64,000 bases of DNA from Planococcus shixiaomingii (GTDB taxonomy: Bacteria > Bacillota > Bacilli > Bacillales_A > Planococcaceae), in the NCBI RefSeq assembly GCF_030413615.1, contig NZ_CP129236.1, positions 1,162,001-1,226,000 on the forward strand, given 5' to 3'. The notes under the pieces were generated by a model. It was not told the origin of the DNA and ran no database searches. It was given only the letters and a program-made list of their open reading frames with translations. This document shows positions 24,408 through 33,256 of this stretch, piece after piece (within the stretch, counting starts at the first letter, position 1; each line of letters opens with the position of its first letter). The position numbers and the translations under genes are program-made.

Positions 24408-25586
24408 TCATTCAACTTGGCTGTGGTAGTTGATTGCTGCTGATCCGAGTGTTTTGGCAGCGACGAGCATAGCTTCTTCTTTGAAATCAAACTTCGGATG
24501 ATGGTGAGGGTAGACTTCGCCGTCCGGCATTGCGCCTGTAAAGAAGAATGCGCCAGGAACTTTTTCCAAGTAGTAAGAAAAATCTTCACCGCCCATTTGA
24601 GGAGGCGCGTCGTATACTTCCTCGACGCCGGGAACCTTTTCCGCAATGCTTTTTAGATAAACGGTCTCGGCTTCATGGTTAACGACCGCAGGATAGCCCC
24701 GCACAAAATTAAATTCGTATGTGCTGTCTGCAGCGAGGCTTGTGCCTTCAATGACGCGCGCCATTTCTTTTTCCATTAATGTCCGGATAGACTCGCTGAA
24801 GGTACGGACTGTTCCAATTAATTGAGCCTGATCTGCAATGATGTTGAAAGGATTTTGGGCCACAAACGACCCGACGGATAAAACCGCAGATTCCAATGGA
24901 TCAACGCGTCTTGATACCAATTGCTGCAAATTCACGACCATTTGGGAGGCGATAACTACCGCATCTTTTGTTTCGTGTGGGTTTGCGCCATGTCCTCCGC
25001 GGCCTTGTACCGTCAATTCAAAGCGGTCGGCTGCAGCCATAAGCGGACCGACGCGGGTATCGATTCTGCCAAACGGAGTCGTGGACCATAAGTGCGTGCC
25101 GAAAATAACGTCAACGCCATCAAGAGCTCCTGCTTCAATCATCGGTTTTGCGCCGCCTGGAGCAAGCTCTTCGGCGTGCTGATGAATGAGCACATACGTG
25201 CCTTCAAGCTCATCGCGCATTGAATGCAAGGTTTTTCCGAGAACGAGAAGGGTGGCTGTGTGGCCGTCATGGCCACAAGCATGCATCGTGTTCGGCACTT
25301 GTGAACGATACGGAACGTCTTCTTTTTGGTCCTGGATCGACAAAGCGTCAAAGTCGGCTCGCAGCGCAAGGGTTTTTCCCGGTTTTGCACCTTGGATCGT
25401 GGCGATTACTCCATTGCCGCCAACACCAGTACGGACGTCAACACCAAGTTTTTCGTAAAATTCCCGGATATAAGCTGCTGTTTTTTCTTCATGGAACGAC
25501 GGCTCGGGGTTCATATGTAAGTACCGGCGTATTTCCACCATTTCGGCATAACTGGCATCTAATTGCGCAAAAAGTTTTTCGTTCAT
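24408..25586 (-). CDS. yhaA: M20D amidohydrolase, YhaA-like
   Basis: This 392-aa zinc-dependent amidohydrolase is of the M20D group (N-acyl-amino acid or indole-acetyl-amino acid hydrolase type; B. subtilis YhaA 396 aa). Motifs include RRYLHMNPEPSFHEEKTA, the metal-binding MHACGHDGHTATLL, HQHAEELAPGGA, a dimerisation domain (VGPLMAAADRFELTVQGRGGHGA), and PQMGGEDFSYYL near the C terminus. The start at 25586 follows AAAGGAGTTGTTCCA; a longer open frame upstream lacks a ribosome-binding site. No signal peptide is seen, so it is cytoplasmic. It lies convergent to ecsB, as in B. subtilis. The real substrate is not determined by sequence. Confidence 0.9.
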   Translation of the reverse strand: MNEKLFAQLDASYAEMVEIRRYLHMNPEPSFHEEKTAAYIREFYEKLGVDVRTGVGGNGVIATIQGAKPGKTLALRADFDALSIQDQKEDVPYRSQVPNTMHACGHDGHTATLLVLGKTLHSMRDELEGTYVLIHQHAEELAPGGAKPMIEAGALDGVDVIFGTHLWSTTPFGRIDTRVGPLMAAADRFELTVQGRGGHGANPHETKDAVVIASQMVVNLQQLVSRRVDPLESAVLSVGSFVAQNPFNIIADQAQLIGTVRTFSESIRTLMEKEMARVIEGTSLAADSTYEFNFVRGYPAVVNHEAETVYLKSIAEKVPGVEEVYDAPPQMGGEDFSYYLEKVPGAFFFTGAMPDGEVYPHHHPKFDFKEEAMLVAAKTLGSAAINYHSQVE

Positions 25587-25675
25587 TGGAACAACTCCTT
25601 TCAGCATATTGGTTAAAGGATAACACAAAAAGCGTGAATTTATTATTTTTTCAGTAAACGATGCGATTGAAAAAA

Positions 25676-25702
25676 TCCCTCTGACCGTGTTGGTCAAAGG
25701 GA
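25676..25702 (-). terminator. terminator of hmoB
   Basis: An 11-bp stem with one G-T pair (25676-25686 with 25692-25702) is followed by a run of T on the minus strand (plus-strand A run just before 25676). Confidence 0.88.
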
Positions 25703-25718
25703 CATGGAATCAATCATT

Positions 25719-26228
25719 TTATTCGTCAGCAGGTTTTGCAGTATACGTCGTTACATAAGATGAGCCGGAAAAGATATTCGGGCGTTTTTCAGCTGTACCT
25801 TCAGCTGACTTAGAATGTGCTTGCGAGAACGCTTGGGATTCTTTCCATTTCTCGAAAAAGATTGGCGACTCCCACTCAGTCAGTACTACATAAGTGTCAG
25901 AATCACGGGGACGAAGAACCCGGAACGCGATATATCCCGGTTCGTTTTCAATGGCGCCTGCCCGGTTTTTGAAGCGGTGTTCAAATATAGGGCGTCCTTC
26001 TTCGGTTACTGGAATGTTATTAAGGACAAAATAGCCTTTTTCCTTGAACTCGCCGGTGCCGTCCACGACTTCATAGCGGCGGGGAGTTTGAAAGACGGTT
26101 TTTCCTTCTGTTTCGTGGATGACCAAGGTAGTGTTTTCACCTTGCATCATCACCATGTTTTCATTAGGGTATTTATCCCGTAATTTCTTCATGTAATCGT
26201 AAGTTCCTGTCGTCATATACAAGTTCAA
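25719..26228 (-). CDS. hmoB: haem-degrading monooxygenase HmoB
   Basis: This 169-aa protein matches B. subtilis HmoB (YhgC, 166 aa), which opens the haem ring and frees iron. The N-terminal half holds MMQGENTTLVIHETEG. The C-terminal ABM domain has NNIPVTEEGRPIFEHRFKNRAG, LRPRDSDTYVVLTEWES and a terminal SSYVTTY. The frame begins at 26243, but alignment with HmoB and the GGAGG spacing (8 nt) favour a TTG start at 26228 giving MNLYMTTGTYDY. It is adjacent to the haem synthesis genes hemEHY but on the opposite strand. Its location is cytoplasmic. The conserved His of ABM haem oxygenases is present (FEHRF). Confidence 0.9.
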   Translation of the reverse strand: MNLYMTTGTYDYMKKLRDKYPNENMVMMQGENTTLVIHETEGKTVFQTPRRYEVVDGTGEFKEKGYFVLNNIPVTEEGRPIFEHRFKNRAGAIENEPGYIAFRVLRPRDSDTYVVLTEWESPIFFEKWKESQAFSQAHSKSAEGTAEKRPNIFSGSSYVTTYTAKPADE

Positions 26229-26438
26229 AAGATTCGCCTCCAATATAGTTCTTATAGTATACCGTTCCCTGAAAAAAAATGCATGAAACTCATAATGTCG
26301 AACTGGTGAAGTCAGAAGCGTCTAATTTATGACATTTGCTTAGGGAAACTATACAATAAAGGGTAGAGCGTCTATAGTATATACGGATATGGAATAGATA
26401 GACACTGGATATAATAGACTGAAGGGATGACTTAACAC

Positions 26439-27482
26439 ATGACTTTTAACGACACTTTACTGAGGGCCGCACGCGGAGAAAAAACGGACCATGTACCGGT
26501 TTGGTATATGCGCCAAGCAGGGCGTTCACAGCCGGAGTACCGCAAAATCAAAGAAAAGTATTCACTAGAGGAGATTACGCATCAGCCTGAACTTTGTGCG
26601 TACGTCACAAAGCTGCCGGTCGACAATTATAATGTGGATGCAGCAATTTTATATAAAGATATTGTAACGCCACTGCCAGCAATCGGAGTGGACGTAAAAA
26701 TCAAATCCGGCATCGGTCCGGTTATCGACAACCCGATCCGTACGCTTGCTGACATCGAACGCCTTGGCGAAATCAACCCAGAAAAAGACGTCGATTACGT
26801 TTTGGAAACAATCCGCATTTTGACGCAAGAGCAATTGAATGTTCCGTTAATCGGATTTGCGGGAGCGCCGTTTACTTTGGCGAGTTATATGATCGAAGGC
26901 GGACCTTCAAAAAGCTACAATAAAACAAAAGCCATGATGGTATCCGAGCCGAAAATGTGGTTTGCATTGATGGATAAACTGGCAGACACGATCATCCCTT
27001 ACATTAAAGCGCAAATCAAAGCAGGGGCAAAAGCCATCCAGATTTTTGATTCATGGGTAGGCGCGTTGAATGTGGAAGATTACCGCATCTTCATCAAACC
27101 GGTCATGGAGCGCATCTTCTCGGAACTGCGTTCTGAAGGCGTACCTTTGATCATTTTCGGTGTAGGCGCAAGCCACTTGGCGAAAGAATGGCACGACCTT
27201 CCGGTGGACGTAGTCGGTTTGGATTGGCGTTTGCCGATTTCCGAAGCGCGTTCAATGGGACTGACAAAACCGCTGCAAGGAAACTTGGATCCTTCATACT
27301 TATTGGCTGACTGGCCGATTATTGAAAAACGGGCTAAAGCGATTTTGGATATGGGCATGCAGCAAGACGGTTATATCTTCAACATCGGCCACGGGATCTT
27401 CCCTGAAGTCAACCCGGATACATTAAAGCGATTAACTTCGTTTGTGCATGAATACAGCGCGGCCCACAAAGCGCGCAACTAA
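26439..27482 (+). CDS. hemE: uroporphyrinogen decarboxylase HemE
   Basis: This 347-aa enzyme (B. subtilis HemE 353 aa) removes four carboxyl groups from uroporphyrinogen III to give coproporphyrinogen III. Signature RQAGRS is at 25-30 and the second signature, [17 protein letters not shown], is near 145-161. Later blocks [11 protein letters not shown] and DWRLPISEA are also typical. The Shine-Dalgarno AAGGGATGA precedes the ATG. It is the first gene of hemE-hemH-hemY, the order of B. subtilis; the gap to hemH is 31 nt. A possible promoter lies around 26330-26356 (-10 TACAAT). It is cytoplasmic. Confidence 0.96.
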   Translation: MTFNDTLLRAARGEKTDHVPVWYMRQAGRSQPEYRKIKEKYSLEEITHQPELCAYVTKLPVDNYNVDAAILYKDIVTPLPAIGVDVKIKSGIGPVIDNPIRTLADIERLGEINPEKDVDYVLETIRILTQEQLNVPLIGFAGAPFTLASYMIEGGPSKSYNKTKAMMVSEPKMWFALMDKLADTIIPYIKAQIKAGAKAIQIFDSWVGALNVEDYRIFIKPVMERIFSELRSEGVPLIIFGVGASHLAKEWHDLPVDVVGLDWRLPISEARSMGLTKPLQGNLDPSYLLADWPIIEKRAKAILDMGMQQDGYIFNIGHGIFPEVNPDTLKRLTSFVHEYSAAHKARN

Positions 27483-27513
27483 TAAAACACAAATTCTCCT
27501 TGAGGTGATTAGA

Positions 27514-28440
27514 TTGAAACAGACAATGGGATTACTGGTTATGGCGTATGGCACGCCTTATGAAGAAGCGGACATCGAACGTTATTACACGCATATTCGC
27601 CGTGGCCGCAAGCCGAGCGAAGAAAGCTTGGAAGACCTCCGCAGCCGTTATAAAGCAATTGGCGGATTATCGCCTTTGGCAAAAATCACAAAAGACCAAG
27701 CAGAATCTTTGGCAGCACGCTTGAATGAAGTGCAAGACGATATCGAATTTAAAGTATATCTTGGTTTAAAACACATTGAACCGTTCGTGGAAGACGGTGT
27801 AGCAGCGATGGAGCGCGACGGCATCAAGGAAGCCGTTTCCATCGTATTGGCTCCTCATTTCTCTACATTTTCAGTGAAATCATATAACGGTCGTTCGGCT
27901 GAGGCAGCTGAAAAAGCAGGCATCAAATTGACTTCGGTGGAAAGCTGGTACACAGAACCGAAATTCATCCAATATTGGAGCGAAAAAGTAAGTGCGGCAT
28001 TTGCTGAAATGTCAGAAGAAGAACGCGAGAAAGCATGCTTGATCGTTTCTGCGCACTCCTTGCCTGAAAAAATTATCGCAAATGGCGATCCATATCCAGA
28101 CCAGCTAAAAGAAACAGCTGAGTTGATTTCTAAAGCGGCGGGAGTTAGCAACGTGGAAGTTGGCTGGCAAAGCGCCGGACAAACACCCGAGCCATGGATT
28201 GGACCAGACGTCCAGGATTTGACGCGTGAATTGTTTGAACAAAAAGGCTATACATCATTCGTTTATACTCCGGTTGGCTTTGTAGCCGATCATTTGGAAG
28301 TATTGTTTGACAACGATTACGAGTGCAAAGTGGTGTGCGACGAAATCGGTGCAACTTATCGCCGGCCTGAAATGCCGAATGTGCAACCATTGTTCATTGA
28401 TGGCTTAGCCGATGTGGTTTTAAAAAAATTAGCTATATAA
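27514..28440 (+). CDS. hemH: ferrochelatase (coproporphyrin type) HemH
   Basis: This 308-aa enzyme (B. subtilis HemH 310 aa) inserts iron into coproporphyrin III in the Gram-positive coproporphyrin-dependent pathway. The start is TTG 27514 after GAGGTGA, giving [18 protein letters not shown]; an upstream ATG in frame lies inside hemE. The catalytic His181 ([10 protein letters not shown]) and Glu262 ([13 protein letters not shown]) are present. [11 protein letters not shown] and [14 protein letters not shown] are conserved. It is cytoplasmic or peripheral. Its stop codon is the first part of a repeat element's inverted end (TATAAGTTGAACT), so the element abuts the gene and separates it from hemY by 221 nt. 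Confidence 0.96.
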   Translation: MKQTMGLLVMAYGTPYEEADIERYYTHIRRGRKPSEESLEDLRSRYKAIGGLSPLAKITKDQAESLAARLNEVQDDIEFKVYLGLKHIEPFVEDGVAAMERDGIKEAVSIVLAPHFSTFSVKSYNGRSAEAAEKAGIKLTSVESWYTEPKFIQYWSEKVSAAFAEMSEEEREKACLIVSAHSLPEKIIANGDPYPDQLKETAELISKAAGVSNVEVGWQSAGQTPEPWIGPDVQDLTRELFEQKGYTSFVYTPVGFVADHLEVLFDNDYECKVVCDEIGATYRRPEMPNVQPLFIDGLADVVLKKLAI

Positions 28441-28639
28441 GTTGAACTAAAGAATTATCCTTTTACACATCGCGCCTAGCCCATGGACGCGCCGTCGCTA
28501 AGAAACCTCTTGATATGGAGCAAAACAGCGAAGACTCCCGCGGGGCAGCGTAAGCGACGAAGCGCTGCAGGAGCAAAGGGTCTTCGCAGCTGTTTTGCGG
28601 AATATCAATAATTTTAAAAAATTAAGTTCAACTTGTATA
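28436..28639. repeat. MITE-like repeat between hemH and hemY
   Basis: Ends TATAAGTTGAACTAAAG (left) and AAGTTCAACTTGTATA (28624-28639) form an imperfect inverted repeat. The left end covers the hemH stop. Inside: a block GCGCCTAGCCC...GTCGCTAAGAAA (28473-28505), shared in inverse orientation with 60819-60850. Also inside is a type B unit, GATATGGAGCAAAACAGC (28512-28529) with GCTGTTTTGCGGAATATC (28589-28606), plus a second stem GAAGAC/GTCTTC. Confidence 0.85.
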
Positions 28640-28661
28640 AAAATAATTCCCAGTGGAAGTG

Positions 28662-30083
28662 ATGATAAACGTGAAGGAGCGAACACGAAAAGCAGTTGTT
28701 GTAGGTGGAGGGATCACTGGTCTCACTGCAGCCTACTTTTTACAAAAACACGCACAGGAGCAGGGCTTGCCGATACATATTACATTGATCGAAGCGGCAC
28801 ATCGGTTAGGCGGCAAGATCCAGACGCTTCAAAAAGACGGTTTTGTAATTGATCGTGGCCCTGAATCGTTTCTCTCTTTCAAGGACAGTTTAGAAAAGCT
28901 GGCGAAAGAGCTCGGCATTGAAGAAAAACTTGTTCGCAGTGCCAAAGGCGACTGGTTTGTCATAGCCGATGACCAGCTGCAGCCAATTCCGTCCGGAACA
29001 GTGATGGGAGTCCCTACAAAGTTTGGCACGTTTCTCACTTCCGATTTGTGCTCTTGGAGCGGCAAAGTGCGGGCCACAGGTGATTTGTTTTTGCCGAGAA
29101 CGCCGGTAGTCGGTGACCAATCGTTAGGCAAGTTCATACGCCGCCGTTTTGGCAAAGAATTGGTGGAAAATCTGTTGGAGCCCTTATTGTCCGGAGTAAA
29201 CGGCGGTGATATTGACCGCATGAGTTTGGAAGCTGCTTTTCCTCAGTTTGCAGAAGTGGAGAAAAAACACCGCAGCCTGATAGTGGGCATGAAAAAAACA
29301 AATGCCGCTTCGCGTGCAGAAGTTTACAGCAGAAACGAAGAAGACGTGTTTCAAACTTTTGAAGGCGGAATGCAGACGCTCGTTGAAGCGCTCGAAAAAA
29401 AACTCAACGGATGCGCGGTTTTAAAAGGCGTTAAAGTTGAGGGGTTAAAAAAAGAAGCGGGTAAAGCAATTTTAGAGTTGAACAACGCTTCATCCATTGA
29501 AGCAGACCAAGTTATTTTTGCGCTGCCGCATTCTAAATTGCAGCCCTTATTCGAGCCATACGGTTTAATGAATGGAATGAAAGATATGCCGATGACTTCA
29601 ATCGCGACAGTTTCCATGGCTTTTCCGGAAGATGCGATAACGGCTGGAAGCGGCACAGGCTTTGTGGTTGCCCGTAACAGTGATTTCGCCATTACAGCAT
29701 GCAGCTGGGTCAATCGGAAATGGCCATCCATGGCTTTTCCAAAAGGCAAAAAGTTGCTGCGCGCTTATATTGGCCGAGTCGGAGATGAAGCGGTAGTCGA
29801 TTTGAGCGATCATGAAATCGAAAAAATTGTGTTGGCTGATTTACGTAAGACGATGCAAATCGAAGGGAATCCAGATTTTACCGTCGTAACGCGCTGGAGC
29901 CAAGCGATGCCTCAATACGTTGTCGGACATAAAGAACGGGTTGCAGAAGCGAAAATGGAACTTGAGAAAGAATTTCCAATGGTTCAAGTAGTTGGCAGTT
30001 CTTTTGGCGGTTTTGATATGGCAGATTGTGCCGATCAAGGAGAAGCTGCAGCCCGCCAACTCGTGGAACGTTTACAAGTATAA
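28662..30083 (+). CDS. hemY: coproporphyrinogen III oxidase HemY (PgoX/CgoX type)
   Basis: This 473-aa FAD enzyme (B. subtilis HemY 470 aa) oxidises coproporphyrinogen III to coproporphyrin III. The N-terminal dinucleotide motif VVVGGGITGLTAAYFL is at 12-27, LGGKIQTLQKDGFVIDRGPESF follows, and the C-terminal FAD block is GSSFGGFDMADCADQGEAAA. The start is not sharp: GTG 28653 and ATG 28662 are both open, and only GGAAGTG lies before 28662. The repeat element just upstream (ending 28639) may have replaced the original leader. It is cytoplasmic or membrane-associated. In the pathway it acts after HemE and before HemH. Confidence 0.93.
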   Translation: MINVKERTRKAVVVGGGITGLTAAYFLQKHAQEQGLPIHITLIEAAHRLGGKIQTLQKDGFVIDRGPESFLSFKDSLEKLAKELGIEEKLVRSAKGDWFVIADDQLQPIPSGTVMGVPTKFGTFLTSDLCSWSGKVRATGDLFLPRTPVVGDQSLGKFIRRRFGKELVENLLEPLLSGVNGGDIDRMSLEAAFPQFAEVEKKHRSLIVGMKKTNAASRAEVYSRNEEDVFQTFEGGMQTLVEALEKKLNGCAVLKGVKVEGLKKEAGKAILELNNASSIEADQVIFALPHSKLQPLFEPYGLMNGMKDMPMTSIATVSMAFPEDAITAGSGTGFVVARNSDFAITACSWVNRKWPSMAFPKGKKLLRAYIGRVGDEAVVDLSDHEIEKIVLADLRKTMQIEGNPDFTVVTRWSQAMPQYVVGHKERVAEAKMELEKEFPMVQVVGSSFGGFDMADCADQGEAAARQLVERLQV

Positions 30084-30107
30084 CAATCCGTATGGAGGTT
30101 AATTATA

Positions 30108-30578
30108 ATGAAAAAGTTTGCCTGGCTTGGATTGTCCGTATTGCTGCTAGGAGCTTGCAGCACAAACGAAGCCGAAACGATGGGTGCCGGAAACACGCTG
30201 GAAGAAGTCGTGGTGGAGTTTAATACTGGACAGACTGCCGAAGTAGCTGAAGAAGTGGTCCTGTCTGTCACAGTGACACAAGGCGACGAAGCAGTGGAAG
30301 ACGCCGATGAAGTAGTTTATGAAGTATGGGAATCAGGGCACCGCAAAGATGGTGAAATGATTACTGCACAGCATACCACTGATGGCGTCTATGAAGCTGA
30401 AACTGTTTTTGAAGAAGAAGGCCTCTACTATTTGCAGGCCCATACAACAGCTCGCCGTCTTCATGCGATGCCTAAACAAGAATTGACCGTCGGCAATCCT
30501 GATCCAGCTTCAATTGTTCCGGATGACAGCGAAGATTCAGAAGGCATGGATATGATGGAAGGCCACAGTGGCCATTAA
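30108..30578 (+). CDS. YtkA-like lipoprotein
   Basis: This 156-aa lipoprotein has signal peptide MKKFAWLGLSVLLLGAC with lipobox LGAC (Cys17), so it should be anchored outside the membrane. The mature part resembles the YtkA-like (FixH-related) domain: EEVVLSVTVTQGDEAVEDADEVVYEVW, then GVYEAETVFEEEGLYYLQAHTTAR. The C-terminal tail is acidic and Met/His-rich (DMMEGHSGH), which could bind copper or another metal. The 24-nt gap after hemY and good Shine-Dalgarno (TATGGAGG) suggest co-transcription with the haem genes. YtkA-type proteins are found near respiratory genes, so a role in cytochrome or metal handling is plausible but unproven. Confidence 0.8.
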   Translation: MKKFAWLGLSVLLLGACSTNEAETMGAGNTLEEVVVEFNTGQTAEVAEEVVLSVTVTQGDEAVEDADEVVYEVWESGHRKDGEMITAQHTTDGVYEAETVFEEEGLYYLQAHTTARRLHAMPKQELTVGNPDPASIVPDDSEDSEGMDMMEGHSGH

Positions 30579-30594
30579 TATAAAGAGAATTAGA

Positions 30595-30638
30595 CTGCAA
30601 ACATGCTCAATGAATTTGAGTATGTTTGCAGCTTTTTT
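30595..30638 (+). terminator. terminator after lipoprotein gene
   Basis: A 15-bp stem with one G-T pair (30595-30609 with 30617-30631) is followed by a run of seven T. Confidence 0.94.
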
Positions 30639-30660
30639 TATGTGATAAAAGAGCTGTATG

Positions 30661-30770
30661 CAAATCGCTGCGGTCGCTCTGAGGATGGCTCCTGCCAAAA
30701 GCCAGGCAAAGAACGCCTGTCTTATGGCATCGCTCACCTCGTAGTCGCGCCTACGCTTGTTAATTTCTCT
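30661..30770. repeat. second repeat family (type C), copy 2
   Basis: This matches the reverse complement of 6630-6735, including GCCAAAAGCCAGGCAAAG (30694-30711) and CGCCTGTCTT (30714-30723). The same small hairpin is kept with a changed loop. The following stretch 30771-30983 contains nothing recognisable. Confidence 0.75.
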
Positions 30771-30983
30771 AGAAAATTAACTTTCAGTTTTCGTCTCTTT
30801 TATAAAAATTTATTTAAAGGACAGGTCCTTAAAAAAGTTAGAATTTTTCTCTCTTCGTATTAAGTTATCGAAAAGCAACATAGCTAAGTAAACGCATACT
30901 CAAACGAGCAAAAGCGCTATGAAAGAACGCATTCCACATAGAAAAACTAAAATTTTCATTGGAAATTATCTATATAAATCTTA

Positions 30984-31106
30984 GATGAAAGAGCGGAAGG
31001 CGGCGACTCCAGCGGAGAAAGAGGGCCAGGCGAGACACCGGAAGGCGATAGCCTGAGGAGGCTCGCGGACCTCCCGCGGAAAGCTTCCGACTGGAGTGAT
31101 TTCATC
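30984..31106. repeat. palindromic intergenic repeat, type A unit
   Basis: Ends GATGAAA (30984-30990) and TTTCATC (31100-31106) are inverted. Inside are GCGGAAGGCGGCGACTCC, the 14-mer shared with 24196-24209 (31002-31015), and CCCGCGGAAAGCTTCC. Confidence 0.75.
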
Positions 31107-31151
31107 AATGGAAGATGCCAACTTTGGCAAGTAATACAGCAATACAAAAAA

Positions 31152-31190
31152 ACTGTAGCCTCCTTCGTTTTATTCGAAGGAGGCTACAGT
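31152..31190 (-). terminator. terminator of yhfH
   Basis: A 16-bp perfect stem (31152-31167 with 31175-31190) has six A on the plus side, giving a T run on the minus strand. Confidence 0.92.
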
Positions 31191-31218
31191 ATGTAATAGA
31201 TTTAAATAAACTTCGCTT

Positions 31219-31344
31219 TTATAATTCGCTGCACGATTCGCATTGGGAACCGTAGCATTCGTGTTGCTCTTCAACTTTTTCTCCACAGTTGGCACATTGT
31301 TTCGGGGGCAGGTTCTTGAAATACTCTACGACATTTTCAATCAT
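31219..31344 (-). CDS. yhfH: YhfH-like small zinc-ribbon protein, 41 aa
   Basis: This short ORF encodes 41 residues: MIENVVEYFKNLPPKQCANC, then GEKVEEQHECYGSQCESCSEL. It has five Cys in a CxxC...C...CxxC pattern, as in a small zinc ribbon, and matches the YhfH family, which in B. subtilis lies just before yhfI and lplJ. Here lplJ is the next gene, divergent. AAAGGAG is 9 nt before the ATG and a strong terminator follows. Function is unknown. The motif pattern, ribosome-binding site, terminator and synteny together make it convincing despite its size. Confidence 0.88.
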   Translation of the reverse strand: MIENVVEYFKNLPPKQCANCGEKVEEQHECYGSQCESCSEL

Positions 31345-31486
31345 TCATTCCAGCTCCTTTTGTTATAGTACTGTTCGTGTTTAATGTAGTGTATTATAAC
31401 AGATCAATTTAGTCAACCCTAACTGGTGAATAAAATGAAAAAATCCGTTAAACTAAGTAGAGTACTGAATTCAAAGGAGAGAGATC

Positions 31487-32479
31487 ATGTATTTTGTAGA
31501 TAATAAAGGCATAACGGACCCGCGCATTAACTTGGCGATTGAAGAATATTTGTTGAACACGATGGATGTAGAAAAAGATTCCTTTTTACTGTTCTATATC
31601 AATGAACCAGCAATTATCATCGGGAAAAACCAGAACACAGCCGAAGAAATTAATACAGATTATGTAGATTCCAACGGTGTTCATGTTGTGCGCCGCTTAT
31701 CGGGTGGAGGAGCGGTTTATCACGACCTCGGTAATTTGAATTACAGTTTCATCACAACAGATGACGGAAACAGCTTCCGCAACTTTAGAAAATTCACAGA
31801 ACCAGTGGTTAAAGCTTTGCAAAATTTAGGCGTTAACGCAGAATTGTCTGGACGCAACGATTTGATGGTCGAAGGCCGCAAGATTTCCGGCAACGCCCAG
31901 TTTTCAACAAGAGGGCGCATGTTCAGCCATGGGACGTTAATGTTTGATACAGAAATAGAAGCGGTTGTCTCCGCACTGAATGTCAGCAAAGAGAAAATTG
32001 AATCAAAAGGCATCAAGTCGATCCGCAGCCGTGTGGCGAATATTTCGGAGTTTTTGAAAGAGCCAATGACGGTCACTGAATTCCGTTCAGCGATTCTCCA
32101 TTCGCTTTTTGAAGGAGAAGAAAACGTTAAGTATTGGGAATTGACTGATGAGGACTGGGACAACATCCGTGCCTTGTCGAAAAAGCGTTACGGCAACTGG
32201 GATTGGAACTACGGAAAATCACCGAAATTCAATGTTAAGCACTCGCACCGCTTCCCGGTAGGCGGCATTGATGTGCGTCTGCAAGTAGAAGGCGGCTTTG
32301 TCAAAGAAGTTCATATTTACGGCGACTTTTTCGGAGTCGGCGATGTAGCTGAAATTGAAAATGCCATTACTGGCGTAAAATACGAACGGGCTTCTTTGGA
32401 TGAAGCGATTAGCGGATTCGATATTCCAACTTATCTAGGCGGGATTACAAAAGAAGAATTTTTAAAGTTAATTTATTAA
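31487..32479 (+). CDS. lplJ: lipoate-protein ligase LplJ
   Basis: This 330-aa enzyme (B. subtilis LplJ 331 aa) activates free lipoate or octanoate with ATP and attaches it to carrier proteins such as the GcvH and E2 subunits. The conserved motif RRLSGGGAVYHDLGNLNYSF is near 71-90, followed by GRNDLMVEGRKISGNAQF near 122-139 with the key Lys. The C-terminal accessory domain is complete. The Shine-Dalgarno AAAGGAGAG precedes the ATG. It is cytoplasmic. It stands alone: yhfH is divergent and a terminator follows before the Bce-type module. Confidence 0.95.
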   Translation: MYFVDNKGITDPRINLAIEEYLLNTMDVEKDSFLLFYINEPAIIIGKNQNTAEEINTDYVDSNGVHVVRRLSGGGAVYHDLGNLNYSFITTDDGNSFRNFRKFTEPVVKALQNLGVNAELSGRNDLMVEGRKISGNAQFSTRGRMFSHGTLMFDTEIEAVVSALNVSKEKIESKGIKSIRSRVANISEFLKEPMTVTEFRSAILHSLFEGEENVKYWELTDEDWDNIRALSKKRYGNWDWNYGKSPKFNVKHSHRFPVGGIDVRLQVEGGFVKEVHIYGDFFGVGDVAEIENAITGVKYERASLDEAISGFDIPTYLGGITKEEFLKLIY

Positions 32480-32488
32480 GAAATTCTT

Positions 32489-32516
32489 AAGAGCCCGCTT
32501 TTTAGCAGGCTCTTTT
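32489..32516 (+). terminator. terminator after lplJ
   Basis: A stem AAGAGCC/GGCTCTT (32489-32495 with 32508-32514), extended by an inner GC pair, is followed by TTTT. Confidence 0.75.
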
Positions 32517-32551
32517 GTTAGAATGGAAGAAAACAAGGAGGGGGAATCAGC

Positions 32552-33256
32552 ATGGCTGCTCAACGGATATTCATTGTGGAGGACGATTTGAAAATTGCAG
32601 ATTTGCTGGCGGAGACGCTGCGCAAATACCATTATGAAGTGGAAACTGCAAAAGATTTCGATCGAATTCTTGATGAGTTTGAGGCATTTGATCCCCATAT
32701 GATTTTGCTGGATATTAATTTGCCGTCTTATGACGGGTATTATTGGTGCCGTCAATTGCGTTTGAAAACGACATGCCCGATCCTTTTCATTTCAGCAAGA
32801 TCAGGTGATATGGATCAAGTTTTTGCACTGGAAAATGGGGGAGACGATTTCATCACGAAACCTTTCCATTATGAAATCGTCCTTGCAAAAATAAGAAGCC
32901 ATTTGCGGCGCGCTTATGGGGAATATGCGCCGAAACAAGAAGAGCGATCGGTTAAGGTGGGACGCATCGCTTTGTATATGGAACGGATGGAACTGCACGT
33001 GAAAACGGTAGTCATCCCACTGCAGAAGAAAGAATCCGCCATTATGGAATTATTGCTGACCCAGCATCCGAAAGTGGCGACACGCGAACAGCTTCTTGAA
33101 GAACTATGGGACGACCAAACGTTTGTGGATGAGAATACGTTGAACGTCAACATGACGCGGGTGCGGAAAAAGTTGGCGGATTATCAAGTCCTGTCGTCCA
33201 TCGAGACCGTTCGCGGAGCAGGGTATCGCCTGCTCCTTCACGAGGAGGAAATTTGA
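32552..33256 (+). CDS. OmpR-family response regulator, BceR-type
   Basis: This 234-aa two-component regulator has a receiver domain (1-120) with phospho-acceptor Asp in MILLDINLPSYDG and conserved Lys in ITKPF. A winged-helix DNA-binding domain (about 135-230) includes ELWDDQTFVDENTLNVNMTRVRKKL. It belongs to the BceR/PsdR/GraR subgroup that works with intramembrane-sensing kinases. AAGGAGGGGG precedes the ATG. The kinase starts on its last base. It should activate the following ABC transporter genes when cell-wall-active peptides are present. The promoter must lie in the short gap after the lplJ terminator; no operator was identified. Confidence 0.9.
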   Translation: MAAQRIFIVEDDLKIADLLAETLRKYHYEVETAKDFDRILDEFEAFDPHMILLDINLPSYDGYYWCRQLRLKTTCPILFISARSGDMDQVFALENGGDDFITKPFHYEIVLAKIRSHLRRAYGEYAPKQEERSVKVGRIALYMERMELHVKTVVIPLQKKESAIMELLLTQHPKVATREQLLEELWDDQTFVDENTLNVNMTRVRKKLADYQVLSSIETVRGAGYRLLLHEEEI

